This document shows, piece by piece, positions 56,480 to 64,000 of a stretch of DNA of 64,000 nucleotides. Both the position numbers and the translations under genes were made by a program. Below the pieces are notes generated by a model that was given only the letters and a program-made list of their open reading frames with translations, searched no databases and had not been told where the DNA came from. Position 1 is the stretch's first letter, and the number at the start of each line of letters is the position of its first letter. The stretch is from Apiosordaria backusii (Eukaryota > Ascomycota > Sordariomycetes > Sordariales > Lasiosphaeriaceae): positions 248,001 through 312,000 of the forward strand of contig JAUKTV010000005.1 of assembly GCA_030549205.1 (NCBI GenBank), given 5' to 3'.

Positions 56480-57602
56480 TCGTCCTACATAGTTGCGCCT
56501 CTGCTGTTACACTGTATACAAACTCTACTTAAAACCCAGCCCTTTGCAGTTCCTTTATGCCAATCTTGTTTCACTCGCCATCGCCGTCAGTGGCGAGCCT
56601 CCGGGGTTTGGAAGTCAGAGCCAACCATTCACGGCTACTATTCAGGGCTTTTTCCACAGCACTTTTGCGTGATACCAGTGAACTTGGTGGAAAGCGGAGG
56701 TATCGTAAATGGCATTAATAGAGGGCTGTAAGTAGCGACTCTCCCTTAATTGGTCCGCCGGATACTCTTGCGGCCACTTCTGCTAGTTGTGATAATCCAC
56801 AGGAGGTTCGAGCTGGTCCGGACGTCGAGTTGGATCCGGGTGGGAGGCAATGGGTCGAAATAGAGATGAAGTGATGCGGCTACGACAAGCTGTATGCCGT
56901 GTTCAAGACAGCCAAGAGCGGGGATGCTGATGATGCTGGATGGCGGGGAATGGTCCAAGCTCCCTTGGTCCCTTTTGTGAAATCCGGGGACCCCGGGCAT
57001 TGAAACTTGACGCGCCATTCGTCATGCCCCATCCATCCATAACGATTTCAAGTCTCTCGTTTCCTTTTTGCATTCTTGTGCAACGTTCCCCAACGACGAC
57101 ACAAAACGAGCTTCAGCTTTTACGTTACCAGAGTACCAGAATCTCTTTTTTTTTGCCCAACGACACACCAGCAGGGGTTTTTTTGGGGTGTCGAGTTAAC
57201 ACATATATCGGAGTCGAAAAAGTGTCGGCGGGCAACCATGGTATAATGCTCCCGTCATTGGCATCTTGTCGCAAACTACCACCACCGCCGCCAGCCGAGC
57301 AACACCACCAGCGGTGGCAGTAGCGCAGAGGTAGCCGCAGGGTGAACTACTGGAGCGAACGAACAGACGGGGTTGATAATCACCACGACGACGGCGACAA
57401 CGAGAACGATCGACAAACAAAAGATCCACCGACCACCGATACAAACCAAATCCGAAGCGAATCCGAAACGGTGTCGCAACTGCAGCGCGAAACGGTCGAT
57501 TGAGTACATTTTTCTACACAACCAACAACTATTTACCGAATCAAATCTTTCTCCTATCTGCGACACGATTTCTTCAAATCAATCCCAACCGAGCGAGCGA
57601 TC
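56480..57602. other. Intergenic, no gene seen
   Basis: 3' flank of the CYTH locus and leader/promoter of the GPHR-like gene. The open frame at 57196-57566 on the minus strand is antisense to the leader and does not look coding. Confidence 0.5.
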
Positions 57603-59441
57603 ATGCTCCCCTCCCCCGACGATGCCTCACCCGGAACCTGCGGACCCTCCTCCTGCTCCCCCCCTTCCACCACCACCTCCTCCTCCTCATTCACAACCCT
57701 CCTATCCCTAACCCCCTTCCTCCTCACCTTCCTCCTCATCTCCTCCCTCTCCCTAACCAAACTCTTCCCCCACCTCGCCACGTTCCAGTCCCGCGTCTCC
57801 TCCTCCTCTTCCTCGGGCATCTCCGACGGGGAAGATCACTTCCTCCCTTCTTCCGCTCCCTTATCCCTCCGGCAAGCCCACGCCGAGCACGCGGCCAAGT
57901 CCCCCAGGAGGAAAATCGCCGCTGTAACTTTTGCCGGGACGTTGGGACTGAGCGCGGTGCTGGCGGAGTTGATACTAGCTGAGGTGGCGGAGGCTATACC
58001 CGCGGCGAGGACGCTAGCGCTGAAGATTACCGTGCCGACGCTGCTGGTTTTGCTGGTGGGGGTGATTCCGTTTTTGGAGGTGCAGAGTGTGGTTGGGGGG
58101 GGGTTGGGATTGAGACTGGGGAGGGATGGGAAGGGGAGGAGGAGCAGGGTTGCGTGGGGGTTGCAGATGGGGGTTTTTGGGGGGTGGTTGGTTTGTTTTT
58201 GGTGGGTTGGGAGGGTGGTGGATCAGCAAGCCCCCCAGAATGGGGGGTTGATGGAGAGACTGACGGCCGCGGTGCAAAGGACGAGCGTGGTTACTACTTC
58301 CGGCGGGGAGAATGAGCAAGGGGCAGGGGAAGGGGGGTTGTCGAGGGCTTGTCTGGAGAGGATAGGGGTTATTGGGATTTTATCCATGGCGTTGCTATCG
58401 GGGTTTGCTAGTGTGAGCAGTCCGTGGCATATCTTTAGTGATAATCGGAGTTATAAACGGCGGCCGATTACGGATACCGATATCGCGAGGAAGCAGGCGG
58501 GGCTGGATGCTACGAGTGAGTTGTTGGTTACGAAGAAACATCGGTTGAGGTCACTGCAGAGGAAGGCGCAGGCGCTGGCAGAGGGAGTGGGAGGGTCACA
58601 TCATCCACAAGGAGGGACAGGAACAACGTCGAATGGGATCATGGGGAAGGTCATTGGGGGTATCAAGACCATCACTGGTGGGATGGGCACGAGCGCGGAA
58701 CAGGCAGAGATTAAGGCTTTACAAGTCGAGATTTCGGGGCTGGAGACGATGGAGGCGAATCTGGCGGGGAGTTTGGCGCAACTGAAGGCACGACAAAAGG
58801 CGCACGCGAGGGACGGGACGGTGGTGGGGAGGGTAATGGCGGTGCCGCAGTATGTGTTTGCCGGGTACTGCGTGTACAGGGTCCTGGCGACGGTGTTGAC
58901 AACGCTCAGGAGGAACCTGAGCTCGTACCCGTCGTCGCTGTACTCGCCTTCGTTCTCGTCGTCGGATCCGATATCGAGGTTTTTGGGGCTGATAGCCAAG
59001 CACTGGGATCCGAAACTTGACCAGCTGGCGTGGGCGAGGCAGATTTCGTTTTTGCTGTCGGGGGTGATTTTGGCCGCGAGCGCGAACTCGGTACTGCAGA
59101 CTTTCAGGTTGTTTGCGAAGTGGGCGCCGGGGCTGCTGTACCAGGCGCAGGCGAACTTGGCGTTGTTGATTGGGCAGATCGCGGCGACGTATGTGATTTC
59201 GGCGGCGTTGCTGCTGAGGAGCAGTTTACCTAAGGAGGTTGGGAGGTCGGTGGGGGATGCGCTGGAGAGTGCGTTGGAGCCGGCGTTTGTGGATCAGTGG
59301 TTTGAGGGGTGGTTTTTGGTGGCGAGCGGGTTGACGGCGGTGGGGATATGGATTGGGAGGAAGGTTAGTGGGTTGGGGGACGGGTTGGGGGAGGAGTGGG
59401 ATGATTATGCGGGGGAGGAGATGGGGCAGAAGAGGTCGTGA
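57603..59441 (+). CDS. GPHR/GPR89-type Golgi pH regulator (GTG-like) membrane protein
   Basis: Single exon, 612 residues, ATG at 57603. A Ser/Thr-rich N-terminus leads into TM1 (SLTPFLLTFLLISSLSLTKL). About nine membrane segments follow. Family hallmarks include RRKIAAVTFAGTLGLSAVLAE, the conserved GVIGILSMALLSGFASVSSP before the central cytoplasmic loop, and the C-terminal ABA-GPCR-type domain with QISFLLSGVILAASANSVLQT. GPHR proteins are anion channels or pH regulators of the Golgi in animals, and GTG proteins in plants; fungal members are little studied. The central loop (about 290-400) has a coiled-coil-like stretch including AEIKALQVEISGLETMEANL. The gene is intact and has strong G-ending codon use in its second half. 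Confidence 0.9.
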   Translation: MLPSPDDASPGTCGPSSCSPPSTTTSSSSFTTLLSLTPFLLTFLLISSLSLTKLFPHLATFQSRVSSSSSSGISDGEDHFLPSSAPLSLRQAHAEHAAKSPRRKIAAVTFAGTLGLSAVLAELILAEVAEAIPAARTLALKITVPTLLVLLVGVIPFLEVQSVVGGGLGLRLGRDGKGRRSRVAWGLQMGVFGGWLVCFWWVGRVVDQQAPQNGGLMERLTAAVQRTSVVTTSGGENEQGAGEGGLSRACLERIGVIGILSMALLSGFASVSSPWHIFSDNRSYKRRPITDTDIARKQAGLDATSELLVTKKHRLRSLQRKAQALAEGVGGSHHPQGGTGTTSNGIMGKVIGGIKTITGGMGTSAEQAEIKALQVEISGLETMEANLAGSLAQLKARQKAHARDGTVVGRVMAVPQYVFAGYCVYRVLATVLTTLRRNLSSYPSSLYSPSFSSSDPISRFLGLIAKHWDPKLDQLAWARQISFLLSGVILAASANSVLQTFRLFAKWAPGLLYQAQANLALLIGQIAATYVISAALLLRSSLPKEVGRSVGDALESALEPAFVDQWFEGWFLVASGLTAVGIWIGRKVSGLGDGLGEEWDDYAGEEMGQKRS

Positions 59442-61348
59442 TTTTTCTTTTGTGTTTTGGGATTGATGGTGTTTTCTATGGGGTTTCTACGGTGTTCTCT
59501 TACTACGAAGCGGTTGTATACTAGGTATGACATGTTGAGCGTTATGTTTGGACTATGGGCATGGATTTAAGGGAAGGGGGCCGGTGTTTGGCGGTTTGGA
59601 TTCGAGATATGGATACTCGGTGTACAACATATGGCATCAGACAAGAGCGACAGACTATGTTCTGACATTGGACGTTCGGATATACTACAATACAGATTTA
59701 CAGGGGCTGGACTACAAATATCAATCTCTAGAGAGATAACGGCACTACACGCTTGGGAGCATCATAATACACGGCATACAACATGCAACAAAACATAACC
59801 AGGACCATACACACAAGGTTTGCTCTCGTTCCTCCCAGGAAAAGGGTCCCTCTGACTCAGGGGTAGCATCAGCACAGATCTCGTTCTGCCCCTTATGGTC
59901 CGTGCGGCCATCTGCCTCCCTCCCTTGTCTTTCCCGTCCAACCATTGGTGTGCAACCATAGTCGATGCCAAGTTTTACGCCAGTAACCAATCAGAGCCGC
60001 ATCAGGGGTAGCAAAGGGGCAACCTCTCAAACGCGAGCTCTGTTTCGTTTCATCAAATTCTTTTTGGCTTACCCGAGCGCTCTCTCGACACTTTGATTGG
60101 TGGGCCCGTTGTCTATGATCAGGTGTAACCCAAAAGCATGGCAAGCGAGGGAAGCGAGTTGGATGGTGCGAACGGATAGGTTGAGAGAGGGTGAGAGGGT
60201 GAGAGGTCAAGGTGGTGGGTGAACGAACCCTTGTCTCAGATGATGTCCTGTTCGTCATTTTGATCCAGCCAATTTTTGAGAAGGGCGATGGAAGGGGAGG
60301 GGAAATGGGGGCCAATGGAATGGGTGGAATGAGACGATGCGACGGTAGAGTTGATGGGACTGACTGGGGAGGGAAGGCTTATTCTTTCTTACCTGGGTGG
60401 TCGAGTGAACCGAAAAAGATACGTAGGGTGAAGGTGGTGGAATATGGGGGTGTAGGGTGCCACTGCTGCCTCCCCTTGGAATGTGGGAAGTTTGCGTGGT
60501 AGGTCAGGGAAGTAAGGTCTGGTCACCTGTCGATCGGCTCATCAACCTCGTACCCAACCTTCTTTTTCTCTTTCTTCCCTTCTGTTTGTCATTCCCCATT
60601 CCACACTTTGTGAGGGGGGCGCAAACTGGTTTTTTTTTCTGTGGTTTGGTTCTAATTCTTTTCGACCTGAGGAAGCTGTGCTTCGTTCTTTCCTGTTTCT
60701 TTTCTTCCGTTTGATACTCGTTCTTTCCGTTTGTTGTTGTTGGGTGGATTTTTTGGTTTGAACGGGAAGGAGCGACATCGACATCAACAACATAAAGCCA
60801 TCGACTTTGGCTTAGGTCTGACCTCATTGACTGACCGGCCGCTTTTTAACACCTCCTCCTCTACACATTCACCGATTTACATTTCTGTTGCTTTTTTGCC
60901 ACTTGGAAGTGTTGCACTGCCGGGCTGGAGGCCTTTTCGCTTTTAAGGGGGGAATCGATTTAATTCCTCTTTTATACTCCACTGGACGACTGGACGTTTT
61001 TATCTCCTTCGGTTCCTCATCGCCATAGCAGCCACGACTATCACAGCACAGCGGCATAAACTCGTCCCGATAAAGGTTACCCCACCATCACGAGACGACC
61101 TACGATAAGGAAGGAAAGCAAAAGGGCATAAGCTTCGAATTGAGTTGCCCGACTGGACGGACTGTGGTTCAGCCGCATTGACAGCCGACCGATCGGATCT
61201 GCCGCCATTGACACAGATCCAGTTTCGGCTTTTTCTTTGGGGGGACATTACCACCATCTCTACCACTTCACCGAAACCCTCAAGATCAGCCTCTTGCCTT
61301 TGGATCTCATCCACTCACCTTATCCTGCACCTCACCACAAAAACAAAG
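59442..61348. other. Intergenic, no convincing gene
   Basis: 3' flank of the GPHR-like gene and promoter of the secreted protein gene. The minus-strand frame 59893-60315 lacks domains or coding-like codon use. The last 500 bp are pyrimidine-rich, as in fungal leaders. Confidence 0.5.
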
Positions 61349-62182
61349 ATGTTCAACCACAACAGAATACCCCTCTCCTTCCCCCTCCTCCTCACCACCC
61401 TCTTACTATCATCCACCCCCTTCATCACCGCCCAATCCGACTCCGACTCCGACTCCACTTCTTCCTCTCCCTTTTTGTCCCTCTCCGACCTCCAACTAAT
61501 AACCTCCTCCGCCATCCCCATTTCTTGCATTCTCGCCTACAACTCACCCATGATTGGGTGCCAAATATCGGATTTCCAGCGCGGAGCCCCGTGTACGAGC
61601 CAATGCCGGCAGGGGATACGGAGAAAGGAGGCGACGCTGGGGGAGATTTGCTCGGACGTGAATGTCCCCGTGAGGACGCTGCTGGGGCTGGCGCTGCAGG
61701 GGGTGTTGGAGAAGGTGCTGTGTCCGCAGCCGGGGCAAGGTACTGTTGTTACTTCCTCTGTCAGAGTGACGAGTACGAGCACGACGGCAACGGCAACAAG
61801 GGGGGCGACGACGACTACCGGGAGGTCAGGGGATGATGGGGAAGAGATATTGACGTTTACTACAGTTCGTCCTCCTACCAGTTTGGTGACGAGTTCGAGT
61901 GCGGCGGCGGAGACGACGACGGATAGGGGGGTGGAGACGACGACGAGTGCGGTGGAGATTGTGCCGACTTTTGTGCAGAGCGCGCCGCCTAGTAGTACTG
62001 CGAGTGAGGAGGCGCCGGCTGAGACGGGGAGTGGGGAGGAGACGGTTGTGCCGGTGGCTGGAGGTGGAGGAGGGAGCCCGTTTGATACTGTTTTGGCTGT
62101 TAGTGCTGGGGAGTCGAGGAGGAGTAACTTGGGGGTTGTTTTGGGAGTAGTGATTGGGATGGGGTTGTTGTTTTGGAGGTAG
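61349..62182 (+). CDS. Secreted, cysteine-containing protein with Ser/Thr-rich stalk and C-terminal anchor
   Basis: Single exon, 277 residues, ATG at 61349. A signal peptide (hydrophobic core FPLLLTTLLLSSTPF, end near TAQ) precedes an Asp/Ser run. A cysteine module of about 90 residues has six cysteines in the pattern PISC...IGC...APCTSQC...EICSD...KVLC, preceded by a leucine-rich start. A Thr/Ser/Glu-rich stalk of about 130 residues follows, likely O-glycosylated, and then a hydrophobic C-terminus (NLGVVLGVVIGMGLLFW) ending in one Arg. The C-terminus could be a GPI-attachment signal or a membrane anchor. The spacing differs from the eight-cysteine CFEM domain. No function is recognised; a cell-wall or surface protein is inferred. 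Confidence 0.75.
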   Translation: MFNHNRIPLSFPLLLTTLLLSSTPFITAQSDSDSDSTSSSPFLSLSDLQLITSSAIPISCILAYNSPMIGCQISDFQRGAPCTSQCRQGIRRKEATLGEICSDVNVPVRTLLGLALQGVLEKVLCPQPGQGTVVTSSVRVTSTSTTATATRGATTTTGRSGDDGEEILTFTTVRPPTSLVTSSSAAAETTTDRGVETTTSAVEIVPTFVQSAPPSSTASEEAPAETGSGEETVVPVAGGGGGSPFDTVLAVSAGESRRSNLGVVLGVVIGMGLLFWR

Positions 62183-62865
62183 TTGTTTTGGTGGTTTGGT
62201 GGTTTTGGAGTGAGATATACAAGATACCCTCGCTAATTTTATTGTTTTTTGTCTTTTGATTTTGTTTTACTATGATTTGTACGAGTATGGTGGCTAAAGA
62301 GGCGGCGGGAGAGATACACAAAAGATGAGAAAGGGACAGGGCAAGGCAGATATGGCGACGTGATGTGGGTTTAAGGCTAGGACTTGGATGTTTGGTGTAA
62401 TTGTACTAGGAACCTACTCACTGTAACAAATAATCTCATAGGCCGACCAAGGTCAAATCTTCTTCTCACATTCTTCAATTATCAGCTCTCTGTTGGACTT
62501 TGAACTCAGTTGGTATAGCACTCACAATGGCATGAAGAAAGAGACTAGACATGTACAAAAGAAACTAGAAATATATACAGCTTATCCAAAAATAACCACC
62601 ATCAACAACGACATTACAAACAATCAACTGGCCTGCTTCGCCTTTTCTGCTTTGCTTTGCTTTGCTTTCATCATGACACACTCGCTTTGCTTGCTTGCTT
62701 TCTTCATATACTTCATCATGAACCCTCCCCGCCGTCCCCCCTTCCTCGGGGGTTTAACCATGGCTTTCCTCGACGGCCACCTACACTAGTTCATTCATTT
62801 CCCCCCCCCAAACCCCCCAAACCCCTCCTCCTTATCATCCTATCCCTTACACTCCTCAGGTTTAT
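62183..62865. other. Intergenic between convergent genes
   Basis: Shared 3' flank of the secreted protein gene and the PEX11-type gene, AT-rich in the middle, with a TTTGC repeat near 62650-62670. No gene is seen. Confidence 0.5.
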
Positions 62866-63751
62866 TTACTTCGACACACTCGCCCACAAATCCCCCATCT
62901 GAATAACACCGGGAACACTCGCCAGCGCACCCACCACCATCTCCGTCATGCCCGGAACACCCCCCTCCACACTCCAATGCACCGTCAGCGGCGCCCACGC
63001 CAAGCTCTTTGCCAGCTTCCTCTTCCACTCCCTCGTTTCTTTCAGCTCCTCCTTCTCATCATCCAGCTTCTTCCCCCTCGCTCCCCCGCCCCCCATCCGC
63101 TCAGCAAGCAACCTCCCAATCTCAATCCCTACAAACGCGGCCCAGAACCTCGCCGACCATTTATACGCCTGTCCCTGCTGGGCGGGTGTCCAACCCATTA
63201 CTCCTCGAGAGCTCAAATAAGCGCCATTTTCCAGCCCTTGCAACAGGACACAGAGGACTAGTCGGATGTACTCGAGTGTTTTGGCTGGGATGGACGTGGT
63301 GGGGGAGGCAACGATGGAACGGCCCCAGGAGTAGATCCCTAGGAGAGCCCACAAGCGTAAAATGACGCGGGATTCGGACATCAACGCGGAGAGGTTGTTT
63401 AGGCGCTTGGCGAGGAGGGTGAATAATGTCTTGCGGGCGAGGGGGTTGGAGGAGGTTTTGGAGAGGAGGGTGGTGGTGCGGGAGGAGGTGAGGATCGCGG
63501 CGGTGAGTTTGGAGGTGTAGCATAAGAAGAGCATGACGGTGTCGATGCCGGAGGGGGTGGAGAGGCATTTCTCTAGGCGGGAGAGGAAGAGGTTTGTGGA
63601 GGCGGGGAGGTTGGCGAGCAAAGTGGTTAAAGGGATGGCGGGGGGGAGGTGGTGATTGGTTTGGAGGGGGGGAGGGGATGGGGTCACCGGAGGGGAGATC
63701 GGCGATGGGTTGGGAGGGGAGGGAGGTGATTTCGGTGGTGGTGGTGGACAT
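62866..63751 (-). CDS. PEX11-type peroxin (PEX11C-like) with an apparent 1-base frameshift
   Basis: The main frame encodes a PEX11-like protein: LFLSRLEKCLSTPSGIDTVM, LFLCYTSKLTAAILTSS, LRLWALLGIYSWGRSI, EYIRLVLCVLLQGLENGAYL and the C-terminal membrane segment MTEMVVGALASVPGVIQMG. PEX11 proteins tubulate and divide peroxisomes; the N-terminal amphipathic helix is the membrane-remodelling part. This frame has no ATG before the conserved region. The ATG at 63751 (MSTTTTEITS) is in another frame, and the two meet at a run of seven G (plus strand 63640-63646): one base fewer there makes a single protein of about 294 residues. An alternative 105-bp intron (GTGACC donor, CGCCTAG acceptor) also restores the frame but deletes conserved sequence. 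I treat it as one gene with a frameshift or assembly error. Confidence 0.8.
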
Positions 63752-64000
63752 GGTGGCGGTTGTTGGTGGTGGTGAGAGAAAGGCGGTTGTTGTGGAAAAG
63801 GAGTGAAAGTGAGGTGAGATGTAGATTGCGATGTAAATGCGACGAGGCTGATAGACTAACAAGAGCGGTAAACAGCAGCTCTTTACTATCGGTAAAATAA
63901 AGTGCGGGGAAAGCTTCCAAGCTCCAACTCTTAGAAACAACAGAACTGGAGAAAGATAAAGGACAATATGAAAAGAAACCTGGCTATCGAATTCCGAACG
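63752..64000. other. Upstream region of the PEX11-type gene
   Basis: Probable promoter and leader of the PEX11-type gene, cut by the right edge. No separate gene is seen. Confidence 0.4.

Noticed and set aside
59893..60315. 140-codon minus frame in the GPHR 3' region
   Set aside because: Low complexity, no domain, no conserved features.

Overview
The window is nuclear DNA of a filamentous ascomycete, most likely a sordariomycete and plausibly in the Sordariales (Podospora/Chaetomium-like). The sequence shows short GT-AG introns, mostly 50-130 bp, with CTRAC-type branch sites, very C/G-rich third codon positions, pyrimidine-rich leaders, and genes on both strands with no operons. Family content agrees: PalH/Rim21 pH sensor, Tea4/Bud14 SH3 protein, GH131 glucanase, PTH11-type receptor and a Goodbye-NACHT STAND protein. 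The order is inferred from sequence character and remembered families, not from a search. I saw no transposon, CRISPR array, rRNA or tRNA gene.

Layout, left to right. 1-532: 5' end of a disordered protein (-). 1.6-3.6 kb: YBP1/glomulin-like protein (-). 4.7-5.8 kb: single-pass membrane protein with a PAN/apple-like ectodomain (-). 8.7-14.0 kb: a four-exon NLR-like gene of about 1685 codons (-). 15.1-17.7 kb: peroxisomal-type NADH pyrophosphatase and ribosomal protein uL1 (-). 18.9-20.2 kb: five-exon PTH11/rhodopsin-type receptor (+). 21.1-21.4 kb: a spliced 42-residue protein (-). 24.9-25.8 kb: secreted GH131 (+). 25.9-26.6 kb: MAPEG protein (-). 28.1-31.5 kb: Tea4/Bud14 (-). 35.5-37.8 kb: PalH (+). 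39.0-40.4 kb: ceramide synthase Lag1/BarA (+). 41.2-44.7 kb: EFL1/Ria1 GTPase (-), divergent from eIF3l (+, 45.4-47.0 kb). 52.0-54.7 kb: universal stress protein with a 1.06-kb intron (+). 55.7-56.5 kb: frameshifted CYTH (thiamine-triphosphatase-like) gene (+). 57.6-59.4 kb: GPHR-type channel (+). 61.3-62.2 kb: secreted/anchored cysteine-rich protein (+). 62.9-63.8 kb: PEX11-type peroxin with an apparent frameshift (-).

Most genes are conserved housekeeping or signalling genes: translation and ribosome maturation (uL1, EFL1, eIF3l), lipid and organelle biology (Lag1, GPHR, PEX11, NADH pyrophosphatase), and polarity and environment sensing (Tea4, PalH, receptor). Accessory content is the NLR-like gene, the receptor, the GH131, the small secreted or short proteins and the broken CYTH gene. 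Two large stretches (31.5-35.4 and 47.0-52.0 kb) have no convincing gene. The best candidate for an interesting system is the Goodbye-NACHT-helical/TPR-Cys finger protein, a probable fungal innate-immunity or heterokaryon-incompatibility type receptor with an unusual C-terminal tail of V/T-E repeats.

Exon boundaries were derived by hand from splice signals and frame continuity. Every model given as intact closes in frame.
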